A stretch of DNA of 64,000 nt from positions 510,077,176 to 510,141,175 of the forward strand of contig CM057347.1 in NCBI GenBank assembly GCA_030015575.1, in the 5' to 3' direction. The position numbers and the translations under genes were made by a program. Numbering within the stretch: position 1 is the first letter of the stretch; each line of letters starts with the position of its first letter. Below are positions 54,009 through 64,000 of this stretch, one piece after another. The stretch comes from Agapanthus africanus. Its lineage: Eukaryota > Streptophyta > Magnoliopsida > Asparagales > Amaryllidaceae. The notes under the pieces are model-generated. The model made no database searches. It had not been told where the DNA came from and saw nothing but the letters and a program-made list of their open reading frames with translations.

Positions 54009-55711
54009 ACAACCTTTACACTAGGGTTTCGCGACTAAGAAACTGAACTAAAAGCACTCTCTTCCAATTACGCTAAATCTAACCTATGGTCTCCTAAAAC
54101 CTTTCTTGCTAAGTACTCACATCTCACAATAACACATATGTATATATATCATATTCGCATCCTACCCTACGAAATTGCGGGGGTGCTATACGCCATCCAC
54201 CCGACTTCCCCCGTAGATATACATCTACTCACCTCGATCCTCGCTTGCCGAAGTCGAAGACGCCACGCTCTTCCTTATTATCCGAAGTCCACGTGAGGGT
54301 GCCTACACATATATAAACACATAGTATCGTAAACAGAAATCGCTTACGAAAATCAAAACGGCATACAAAACACACATATGTTAGAACCTATGGGCTACGC
54401 ATGCAAGAATAACCAAACAACTCCCGATATCAACGTACAAACGTCAAGTGACCGTGATAAAACACAATACCAAAACTAAAGTCATTAAAAAGTCGCAAAA
54501 CCGAAACAACAACTTAAGAAAACACTCTCAGATTTTCCTCAGGTGAGAATTAGGAAAAGTTGCATATAGGGTAAGTCTAATTAGAAGACAATGGAGCCAT
54601 GGACCAAGAACGAATCATTTTCATCGTGCCCAGGCCGCAATTTGCGGCCAAAACCTATATATTTGCAGCCAAGTTTAGGAGTTAGGGTCTCGGGTCTTGG
54701 GGATAGCTCTTCGGTTGCCTGCAAACCTCTCAGTAATTGCTAATTGATTTATAGGGCCCCCGGGTGATAGCAGATCTCGAAACAATATCACAATTCCTAC
54801 ACAATCCGATATCGGGGAGTTCTAAGTTTGGGATATGGGGTTTTAGTCTCATGTTTGGTCCAAGTTTTATCACTAAAGGAGTTGTAGTCACTAAAACACC
54901 TCAATTGCACTTTTCCAATACACACAAAACTTTAACCTCATCTTGAAATATTCTAGCATCACTAAACCACAAAAGTTTAACTCTAAACTACACTAGGAGG
55001 TAAGAAAACTATAATTCTGGACTAAGGGTGTAAGATTTACCTCATGGAGAAACTAATGAAAAACCCTAGATGATCCCAAACGTTCAAAGTCTAATCTTGA
55101 TCCCACCAAGAGTTTTGTAGTGAGGTTTAGAGTATTTTTTATGAAAGGAGCATGGGGTTTTGGTGTGAATTTGGAGAGGATTTGGGGTGGTAGAGGAGAT
55201 GGTGGAGGATGAAGGAGGAGTTGAAGAATGAGGCGAGAAGAAAAATGAAGAAAAGAAAATGAAGAAGGAAGAAAAGCCATGAGGGCTCTAGAAAATTCTC
55301 ACACTCTCTCTCATACTCTCATGGTCCCCACCTTCACTAATATCTTTCCTTTCCTTTTTTTAAAGCAAAAACCAATGAAATGGAAAAATAGAGCCATGGT
55401 TATAAAATGCAACTCTTTTGCAACATGGCATGTTGCATGAGAAATACATAAATGAGATTAATGCATAATTAGTAAAAATTAATCATGTTTAGCAATAAGC
55501 TTATATACAATTAATTGTATAATAAATTGTAGAATGTCCAAATCACATAAATTCTTTCAAAATCAATATTCACATAAATTTTCCAAACTATAGGTATATA
55601 ATTATACCATTTCATTTAAACTAAAACTCATATTTTAATAATATTCATGAAATTAATTATTTTATTTATTTTAAATTCCAAAAATAATATTTTAATTTTC
55701 AAAATGTTACA

Positions 55712-56240
55712 GAAAGGTGATGAAATCCCCACCCAATCTGAATTGGTGTTATAGCCCCTTAATGTCCGTATTATTATATGCAAAGCGTTTAAACAAACAA
55801 AATGTAAAACAACAAAACTTTTATTTGGCAGCGGCACAATCTGTGTAAAGAAAGCTGCAGAAAATACAGTTCAGTGGAGTTTACAGAGATGTTTAGAGAA
55901 GTAGAAGGGGTGTACAAAAATTTGGGCTCAGAAGACAAGATAGGACTGTGAAACCGCCGCTAAATCCTAGCTTTGACCGCGGTTCCGTGGTGGAAATATT
56001 GAATTAGGGCTTCAACTTTGGTCCCTGCACTCCTCTTGTTCTGTACTCCGGAATAAAAGGCTCTGTTTATGTATTTGATTACTGTACTTACTCCAGATTG
56101 CCTGTGCATTTGCACAAAAAAAAATATCAAAAATAACGAAATGGTTTTTATTATATATATATATAGAGAGAGAGAGAGACGCACACACACACACACACAA
56201 AATATTAACCCGAATGACAAGAAAGAAAATACGTTACCGT
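55712..56240 (-). other. Leader of element D, PBS-proximal part
   Basis: 529 bp without a frame; homologous to 36915-37419 of G. Holds a GC-rich module at 55952-55993 (about 250-290 nt after the PBS) and (TA)n/(GA)n/(CA)n tracts at 56150-56200. Confidence 0.7.
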
Positions 56241-56259
56241 CTCCCCGGCAACGGCACCA
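56241..56259 (-). other. Primer-binding site of element D (tRNA-Asp)
   Basis: Minus strand TGGTGCCGTTGCCGGGGAG, complementary to the tRNA-Asp 3' end with one mismatch in the first 17 bases. Confidence 0.88.
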
Positions 56260-56261
56260 TT

Positions 56262-57982
56262 TGATTGCAGCAGAAAAACCGCGATATGTTTTATGATATG
56301 CGTTCTACTTTATTCTCTACTTATCGCAATCAAGACGGTTTCGCTTATAGCTAGCAGGTTGAGTACGAGTCGTCCACTAAGAGATGGTTCGTATTGTTTG
56401 TTCTTGTTTAGACGAGTTAATTAAGTTATATATGTTTATGTTCAATTCTATCCTACGTGTTCGTATTTATGTTCAAGTAAGCTTGTTAGGATTAAACTTA
56501 GTTAGTAGAGTTAGAATTAGTTTTGTGCTTGTCTTTTGCCATGCTTAAATTGATGTTGGGATAATCGTAAGTAGCGTGGATTAGGAGGACATAGGAATGA
56601 GATTTGCGAGTTTAAGCAAGATTTCCAACGCTAAATCCATTCCTAGTGCCCCTTGTTCATCCGCTACGTGCGCTTATTTCCAACCCTCGGCCAGACACCC
56701 ACAACCATATATCAATTGGGTCACAACTATATGTCACGTTGTAGTGCGCCCAAAGGACTTCTCGACTTAGGTCGCGACTATATGTCACGTATAGCGCGTC
56801 TAAGTGAGAGAGTTATGTTTATTTGGTTAAGGTTCATTTTAAGGTGTTTGGCAAAAAGAAGCACAAGAGATTTTTCGGTCTCTCATACTAACCTTCATTA
56901 GCTTTAACAAGTGTGAAAATTATTCACACATTTAAATGAAAGAAAAAAAATAAGAAGGAAGAAAAGAAAGAAAAAAAAAGGAAAATACGGTTTTACAGAT
57001 GGTAGGAAGCTAACTACTTGGGTACTCATCAAGCAAAAGACTCCAGAGAGTATCATGACTTGAAAATATAGATAAGAGGAAAAGAAAAAGAACAACAAAT
57101 AACAACTACTTAACAACAATAAATAAGATTACACTATGAATTAAAATTACAACACAAGGAAAAAAATTACAATACAAGAAAATTAAAGATATAAGATAAT
57201 AAAAACATCCCCCATCTTCATTGATCTTCCACTCAAGAGCTCTCATTACAATTTTCATGGAGGAAAGATGATGTAGTAGAAGAAATACAAACTAAACTAC
57301 ACTAAAATCTAACAAAGAGAAAGACATCCTTGGTTGGGCTCAAAACTGGAGTATTTATAGGCAGAAAACAGAAACCGTGGGCTCATATTCTGAGCTCTTA
57401 CATTATTACCAAACTACCCCCAAAAGACGGTCAATAGATGACACGACATGGCCGCGGAATCGCCGCGAAAACCCACATTTGGGGCCAGTTCTGCCGCCGC
57501 CTTGTGGAATTGGGGTCTCGTTTTTTCTGTGCTTCCTCATGTTGCATTGTTCTTCTGTTTTACAGGTCCAAAATTGCAAAATGGTTCCAAGTTATTTTCA
57601 GATTTTCAACATTCCAAAATGGCTTCACTTTTAATCCCTTTGACCTTTATCTCACTCGAGCTCCGCGCATCTCTTGAATTTTGTGCTGCCCCTCTCGTGC
57701 TCTGTACTTGACCAAAACACGAATGACCACTGTTATTTGTCTTTTCTTTTGAACTGGTAAGCGGAACTGGACGGATATAGATGACCGGAACCCGGATTTT
57801 ATCTGTTTTTGGCAGATGTTCTGGATTTTGGTATAACTGTGGAGATTTTGCATGATTTGCGTTATTTTGGACTGGAAACCTGTAACCTGTAAATATGTAC
57901 CAAATATGGATCAAAAGCCCCTACCTATAAATAAACGAGCAGAAGAATGAGCAGTATTAAATGTAATATTCTGGTGTGAACA
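56262..57982 (-). repeat. 5' LTR of element D (1721 bp)
   Basis: Starts TGTTCACACC at 57982, ends CTGCAATCA at 56262. TATA box CTATAAATAC at 57351-57360; GC-rich module at 57450-57466 with a decayed partner at 57484-57498. Confidence 0.85.
57351..57360 (-). promoter_or_regulatory. TATA box of the D 5' LTR
   Basis: CTATAAATAC on the minus strand, preserved in both LTRs. Confidence 0.6.
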
Positions 57983-60129
57983 GTTCACATGCAGGAAAAC
58001 ACAGTTTCTGTTCTAATTTTCGATTAATAATAAACACAAAAGTTATAGATAAGGAATTCAGGCAAACAAAAAAACCGATTTTGCCTTATTCGGGGTCCGA
58101 ATGAGTGAGTTATAAGGTTTTCGGTGACACCGTCTAAAACTGAACAGAAACAATCCAGAATATTCGTAAGTTTTAGAATTGCGGTTTATGATATTTTCTG
58201 TCGGTTTTCAAGTCCGAAGTTGAACTAGAAAAAAGCAGCCCTTTTAGTATAGTTATCAAAACAACTAAATTTTACGCGATTTGGATCTTTGAAACTGGAG
58301 CTATGAATTTTTTTCCCGACAGCTACGCCAAAGGTTTCAGCTTCTGTCCAGATTCGAGTCATGTTTTTAAAAACTCAGAAAAGAATATTTTATGATGATT
58401 TTTAGAAAAAGTGTTGAACCCGGAACAATTGGGTCTTTCATTATAGATATCCAAACAACTTGAGTTTACTCGGTTTGGATTCCATAAGCCAATTTTATGT
58501 ATATTTGAAATATCGATACAAATTAAGATTTATTTTATTTCGGACAGAAAAAGAAAAATAGTTTGCAGAGCTGGTATCGTAAAGAAATTTTCATTTTTCG
58601 ACTCAAATGTCAACATGAAATCTATAGATTTTTCTATGTAGTTTTAGGTACATATAAGGTTTGCTAAGTTTTGGGTCCCGTTGAACATGTCACGGGTAGT
58701 TTAGCGTCAATGACCTAGGTTCTTCTTAATCTGTCCAATCACGTTCTTGCCACTAAGTCGTGACTTAAATGCTACGGGAATGGTCTCAAAATTTTATTCA
58801 TGTAAGACTCAGATAACTTTCTAACGCAAAAAACGGATCAGTAAAATAATTAAAGACGAATAAAATAAAAATTATATATCGGTTCAGCCGACAATTTCTA
58901 GAACATCGAAATCACACAAGTGTCAAAAGTTTTAGCAGAAACGACTCATTTCAAGTATGTTTTAGAACATGCTTAAAACACGAAAGTGTAGATCTTTTTG
59001 TGTTGCTATTATTAAAATCAAGAAACAAGCGATTTAAGGTCTTACAATAGAAGATATATCCATTTTACGGTGGACGGTCAAGAATTGCATCACTTATGTA
59101 TGATTTTTAAAATGTCATTAAGCATGGACAAAAATATGTTTTACTCACATAGGAGCGAAGTGTATCGACATGGTGGCGATTCTAATCAAGATGTGAATAT
59201 TTTAAGTAGATAAACCTGAGGAAGTTACATGGATAGTATCATCTTTAAAGTGATAAGCATTTTGCACATGCGATGCACGTTTGTTGCGGCATTCTATTTA
59301 GAGTAAAAAAAATAATTCTTGAGCCAATGTATAAATATAAAATCGGGGCTTTTAGTTTAAAATTATTTTGAATGTTAATAAGTGAAGAATTTAGTCATTT
59401 TAGTAATGTTGATCAAGAGTATTATAATATGTTATTTAGCATATTTAAGTAAAAGAAAGCAGTTATAAGTAAATAAAAGTAGAATCTGAAAACCGATAAG
59501 ATTAAAATAAATTCTAGAAAGTTCTTTTTTCTCTTAAATTTGAGTAGAATGTAGATTTAATTTGGAATTCAAACTAATTTCTACAAAATTCTTTTTTTGT
59601 CTCAAATTCTAGAAAGTTTCTTTTTTCTTTGTTTTTTAAAAAATGGAAAAGTTTAATTATTTTTGTCTTTTTCTTTGATGATGTGGAGGCTCTATGATTT
59701 ATTTTTTTAAAACATAACAATTAATTATTTGTCTCTTTGTATGATGATGTGGATGTCCTAAGAACGGAGGAATTTTCTTCTTTTTACTAAAAAAAGGAGA
59801 GGGTGGTTTCTAACCAAGTTTATTTGTATTATATGGTAGTATAGATATCGTAACATAACATTGATTCGTTAATCACTATCCTATCGGTTTTGTTACAAAA
59901 TATAGTATTTTTTTAAAGATAAATTTTAGTGGGCTTATGCTAGCATGACATGGGATAGCGACAGAAAGAAAAGGAAGAACCGAGGGACTTACGAGTTATG
60001 TGAGTCGGTATAACAACCGGCTCACCGATTGGATTTCTAGTGTACCGGAAAGTACTCCAATGGTCACTAGCTCCGGGAAGGTAAACAAAAGAGGGGTAAG
60101 ATTTTATAGGTTATGAGATGGTTTTAAAA
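57983..60129. other. AT-rich DNA without recognised genes, flank of element D
   Basis: About 2.1 kb. 58080-59060 has the look of decayed LTR sequence (phrases like GGGTCCCGTTGAACATG), but no termini were found. 59520-59780 has short repeats (TTCTAGAAAGTT, GATGATGTGGA). No frame above 60 codons with protein character. Confidence 0.5.
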
Positions 60130-60235
60130 AAGATTTGATAAAAATAATTGCAATATTCGGAGTTCGAACTTATGGTCTGTGGAACAACAGTGAAGTGACT
60201 TAATCAATAAGGTATAAGCTTGCTTTTCATATATC
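60130..60235 (-). mobile_element. tRNA-derived SINE-like sequence 2
   Basis: Minus strand B box GTTCGAACTCC (around 60160-60170) and degenerate A box TACCTTATTGATT (60202-60214), with a T-rich tail. Aligns with 24735-24850. Confidence 0.45.
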
Positions 60236-62095
60236 CAACAAAAATTAAATATATACCATTGCTCAAAAGAAAACCGGTCTTTTAATGAAGAAGAAAAATA
60301 CAAAAGGTACATGGATTTGGGGACCTTGCATATGCCCCTGCATCACCTTCCATTGTTATGAATGCAATACAAGTATGAAAGTTGTCATACTAATCAATCA
60401 CCTTGATAAATGAAGAGCTGCACGGTACATGCTAAATCACCATGTTGCCTGTGCTATGAACCTACCTACATGCAATCTTTTCTATTTGTGGATACGACAT
60501 TGCATTTCCTTTCACATTTTCTTTCAGTGCTATTTTTACCTTTGGAGACGGTCATTAAAGATTCGAAGTGAAGTGAACGTTCAGTGGACTGTTGATATGA
60601 TATACCTATAAATAGTTAATTTGTTATGGTTACTTTAATTTGTTTTAAAACATTTAAATTTCATCAAAAAAATAAATATTTCAAATTAACAATATACATT
60701 TATTATAAACTACTTTATTTTACTGTATAATTCAATGTATATATAATCGTCTTGAGATTTGAGAAGTTTCAAAGAGCAGAAAAAAGTTGACTTTGCAGCT
60801 TCCAAATAATTTACACCATTCAAGCGGGGTGGGTGGGTCTAAGATTTGAGGGACAAAATTAATGAGATCCACAAACAAACAAACCAAGAAAGAAAGAAAG
60901 AAAAAACATCGAAAGTGGATGAGGATGAGGAGTTATTAATAGTCATCAGTCGAAGCTTACGACCTATGAGCAGTTCAAATGTAGCTGGAACTCTCCAGGC
61001 ATGGGACCCACAGCTAACTCCACGCCAAAACGACTTTTTCTTAAACGTTTTTGCACCAAGTCTTGCAACCTCCGGGACACAATCCAGGATCCTCTGTCGT
61101 TACTTCATTTTTCCGTTAGTATGATATTGCAGCAATACATTATAGATAAAAATTTAAATAAAAACAACACACGAACCTATCGTCCTCACATCCACCTTTG
61201 GATTCTGATTGTTATGCCCAGTATTTACGAATCAAGATTGCAAATTTAGTAATTACTAGATATAGAGGAACGATACGATACGAAGAAGACACATCCAATT
61301 TTCCTGATTATAAATTTTTTGATGCGGATGGGGTCGAGACTCGATCGAGCCATGGGGTGGGTCCCATTCCAGTTTTATCCAATTTCCTCGTTGCGCCGTG
61401 GTCGGGGGTAAATGTACGTTAAACTTCATTTTCAACAAACATTACTGTTCATACATATTCCATGATTAATACATGCGTGTAGGAACGCTTTTGAACCTAC
61501 CTTAACATATATAAATGTGTGGAGGCCGGATAGCTATTTTTTGAAGTGTACCTTAGGTTCATGGGCATCCTAAGCCAAAAAAATGAGTTTGATTTTTCCC
61601 TTCATCAATTTGATCCTAAGCCAAAAAATACGTGTTTAATTATTCCCTTAATCAATTTGAGAAAACCAAGTTGATTGTGAGAGCAACTTGCTTCTCACTT
61701 GATGCTCATCTTAATTATAAAACATATACGACTGTCATTGATAACGACAAACTAAAATAACTACATATATTCTCATGTAGCTTTCAACAACTTGACACAA
61801 TTTCTTTTTCTTAACCCCACCATCCACCACCAACCACAGCCACCATCCTCCTCCTCCTTCTAATTCCACTTTTAATTCCACAAAGATTTCCAATTCAAAT
61901 ATAGTTTTAAAGAAAGAAAGATATTAATTTTTCGGGCAAAATAGATCACGGATCATGTCGGTGGTGATTATATATGGGACTTTTATTAGTGGGTCGTTCT
62001 TGAATCAAAATAAATGCCGTGTCCAAATTAAATTGAAAAGCAATCCATGCAGCAAGCAATAACTTTGGCCTTTTGTATAGCCACTTATAAACTCA
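60236..62095. other. AT-rich DNA without recognised genes
   Basis: About 1.9 kb. The frame at 60846-61124 lacks an ATG start and family features. 61580-61680 contains a twofold repeat (AAGCCAAAAAA ... CCCTT-ATCAATTTGA). Nothing else can be supported. Confidence 0.5.
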
Positions 62096-62250
62096 CACTA
62101 CAAGAAAAACACATCTATTTCGTCGGGAGGATTTAGCCGACGAAATAAACCCCTAGTAAACCAAAACTGCTAAAGAAATCGTTTTAAAATTTAATTGGGT
62201 TATTCCGTCGGGTATTAGCAGATGGAATAAACCAGTTAAATATAAAGCCT
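62096..62250 (+). mobile_element. CACTA (En/Spm) transposon terminus
   Basis: CACTACAAGAAAAACAC, the standard plant CACTA end, preceded by TCA (possible 3-bp target duplication). Subterminal TTTCGTCGG and CCGACGAAAT motifs in both directions follow, as in these elements. The other end is not in the window. Confidence 0.75.
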
Positions 62251-62599
62251 CGGGTTTCAGATCAGATCTCCTTTTTCCAAACAAAAAAAAAACTGTTATC
62301 TCCCAAAATCCTTCCTCCTCCTCTCCCAGAGCTCCGACCTCCTTCTCCTCCCATCGCCGGCAATGATCGGCCCCCTACTTCTCGGAGCATACCCTTTTCT
62401 CTTCCTCCAAGCGCAGTCTCCCTTTCCGTTCCCCTCCAAGCCGCCTACCCCGTCTCCTCATCCTTTAAGCCGTCGCTGTTGTCGCAACCTCCTCCTCCTC
62501 CAAGTGCATGCCTCCCCGTCTCCCTCAAAGCTTAAGCCCCTCTCTCTGTCTCTGTCTCTATGTCTCTCTCTCATTCACTCACACACACTCTCTTTCGCG
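62251..62599 (+). other. CT-rich sequence inside the CACTA end, possibly captured
   Basis: Resembles a plant 5' UTR and start (CCTCCTCCTCTCCCAG ... CGGCAATGATCGG). The 121-residue frame from 62363 is Ser/Pro/Leu low complexity and runs antisense into element H, so it is not called a gene. Capture of host sequence by the CACTA element is possible. Confidence 0.35.
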
Positions 62600-63914
62600 C
62601 GGCCGCCACCGTCCGCACACAACAACTGTACAATCTTTACATTCCCTACTAGCTATGATTTTCCCATTCCCAGTGTGTATGTCCCAGAAACTAGACAGGA
62701 TCGTGTAGTCAATCGAGTGTGTAGTTAAAAACTTGGATGACATAAACAATGGGATGCACCAGAATCAAATAACACTAATGCGGGAAAACCATGAACGAGT
62801 AGAGTACCTGAAACAACTTCTCCTGACGCCTTAGCTTCTTCAGCTGTCAAGGTAAAAGCTCGAGCCTGATTAGGTCCTTGAGTCAGCTATTTCTGTCCCT
62901 GGAACGGCCTCTGCGGAGGCTTCTGAAAATCATCCCTTGTACGAAGTTTCGACGGACAAGCACTAACGGTGTGATCTGCCGCTCCACAAACCAAACAGAG
63001 TCCCAGCCTCCTTCGACAATCCTTTTGCATTTGGCCAGGTAAATTGCAGTAGTTACAAGTCATGCTCTTACTTCGATCGATGACCACAGGCTTCTTCATG
63101 GGTGCTACACCTCGACGGTCCACTGGAATACCTCTGCGACCATGAGCTCGGTTTGGTACAAATGCTGGTTTCCTTACCGCAACTGCTGTCTGCTGCAAAC
63201 TCCCCTTCATCCCAGATAAACTCTGCTGCTCTCGGGCTGCCGCAAGTACTTGTGAGAAAGTGGTCAAACCCAGGGAGACAATCTGCCTCTAGATGTCCAC
63301 GTCCAAGCTGCGCATGAACCTTCGTGCCCTGTCTGCATCGTTGGCAACTAAAGGTCCAGCGAATCTACTGAGTCTTGTCCATTCTGCTGCATGCACATCC
63401 ACGGGTGCTCCCTTCTGCTTTAGCCCGATGAATTTCTCTTCCATTTCCTCCCGTGCAGTCCGCGGGAAGAACTTTTCCAGGAAACTCTTTGAAAAATCCG
63501 CCGACTTGATCGGCTTGGACAAGCGGTTCTCCTCCACAAACCACCATTCTCGGGCGTAGTCCACTAACTGAATGCGTACCACATCAACTCTTTTCTCATC
63601 TGGAATCTGTGCCGCAATAAGCAAGTTCTCTATGTCAACTAGCCACTGCTCCGCTGGCAACGGCTCCTCCAAACCAGTAAATGTAGACGACCCAAACGCC
63701 TGAAATCTGCTACGGTCCCTACTCGGTCAACTGGTTTAGCTCCAACATTGTTCACAGACTGCTGAACGATCTGCAAACCTTCTTGAAACGATTCCGCTTG
63801 CTGCTGGATCAGCTCGGTCTGTTTCTTTTGATTCTCCAGCATTTCTCTTATCACTCCAAGCATGGCGGCTTCATCCACACGTCTTTGATATGTCTTCAAA
63901 TTCTTATCTGCCAT
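62600..63914 (-). pseudogene. gag-pro: Element H: decayed gypsy gag and protease fragment
   Basis: Starts at ATG 63914. N-terminal coiled-coil region (VIREMLENQKKQTELIQQQ); a frameshift near 63700 leads into the capsid domain (63672-63292: EQWLVDIENLL, AREWWFVEENR, FLEKFFPRTAREEMEEKFIGL), then TAG at 63289-63291. Two knuckles follow (63267-62887): CNYCNLPGQMQKDC, with Gln in place of His, and CLVCGAADHTVSAC. After another TAG the protease region shows DSGASH (62749-62766); a one-base shift at 62727-62731 follows, and homology stops near 62600. Pol is absent. The layout is the full-length form of the gag seen in A and B. Confidence 0.75.
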
Positions 63915-64000
63915 ATTTCTGAAATCAAAACACCCAACATTAGCATGATGATAGATTCAAAATATAGATCAAGGCTAGAACTCCAAGTTACTTAAATAGA
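63915..64000 (-). other. Leader of element H (partial)
   Basis: 86 bp upstream of the H gag start; no feature seen before the window edge. Confidence 0.4.

Larger units (their letters stand above)
51285..55711 (-). mobile_element. Solo LTR of the C family (4427 bp)
   Basis: Minus strand TGTAACATTTTG ... GGTCATGACA. Flanks GAAGG (51280-51284) and GAAAGG (55712-55717) fit a 5-bp target duplication with one added A, and the flanks join into continuous D leader as in G (36910). No interior and no second LTR, hence a solo LTR left by recombination. Contains microsatellites (see below) and homologues of 16530-20040. Short frames are not supported. Confidence 0.85.
20041..57982 (-). mobile_element. 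Element D: old Athila-like gypsy element, host of the nested stack
   Basis: LTR pair 56262-57982 (5') and 20041-21474 (3', truncated by C), both minus strand, with the tRNA-Asp PBS at 56241-56259. Own pieces: 20041-22132, about 24850-26803, 40011-40294, 50429-51284 and 55712-57982. The LTRs differ by about 10 % in the parts compared, so D is much older than its guests. Only one ORF (25992-26543) remains; capsid, protease, reverse transcriptase and integrase are not found in any own piece, so D was probably non-autonomous or deleted before most insertions. Leader and 3' region resemble element G. Confidence 0.8.

Noticed and set aside
60846-61124. Possible small host gene of 92 codons
   Set aside because: No ATG at the start, no matching splice or TATA context and no domain; the amino-acid order looks random after residue 30.
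62363-62728. 121-codon frame in the CACTA/H junction
   Set aside because: The second half is antisense to the H protease region and the first half is CT-rich low complexity.

Overview
The window is plant nuclear DNA, almost certainly an angiosperm and probably a repeat-rich eudicot, although the species cannot be told. The evidence is LTR retrotransposons with plant initiator-Met and tRNA-Asp primer-binding sites, a CACTA-type DNA transposon end, tRNA-derived SINE-like pieces, plant TATA boxes, and no bacterial or viral operon structure. I found no convincing host gene. Nearly everything left of 57982 can be explained as one stack of nested transposons. All dates rest on by-eye LTR comparisons.

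Layout. The outer element is D, an Athila-like gypsy element on the minus strand: 5' LTR 56262-57982, tRNA-Asp PBS, 3' LTR remnant 20041-21474. It has only about 7.4 kb of its own sequence in the window but is spread over at least 58 kb by insertions. Its 3' LTR was hit by element C (an LTR of about 4.4 kb, of which 16530-20040 is visible). C was hit by element B (minus strand, 1-16529, running off the left edge). The LTR of B was hit by element A (plus strand, 2542-13148), a copy of the same family in the opposite direction. The interior of D also holds an LTR-like insertion (22133 to about 24850), an unclassified GC-rich repeat F (26804-40010) that itself carries a second Athila-like element G (30276-39128), a Copia element E (40295-50428), and a solo LTR of the C family (51285-55711).

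A and B form a non-autonomous family with very long LTRs (3.9 kb). Its short interior holds two small conserved frames: a gag-like protein that keeps the N-terminal helix and two zinc knuckles but lacks the capsid domain, and a very acidic 156-residue protein of unknown function. Both start codons lie 3-4 bases after a splice-acceptor-like TTTCAG. G encodes gag and protease only (one in-frame stop). E is a complete Copia layout with nonsense and frameshift damage. D keeps one 183-residue frame.

Right of the stack, 57983-62095 is AT-rich DNA without a recognisable gene apart from a SINE-like piece. A CACTA terminus starts at 62096, and the window ends in a decayed gypsy gag-protease fragment (H, minus strand, about 62600-63914).

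LTR divergence by eye is about 1 % for A, 2.5-3 % for E and G, and about 10 % for D, which agrees with the nesting order. The observation I rate highest is a GC-rich double palindrome (GCCGCGGTTCCGCGGC type). It occurs in the LTRs of both Athila-like elements and again 200-300 nt downstream of the primer-binding site in three elements of two different superfamilies.
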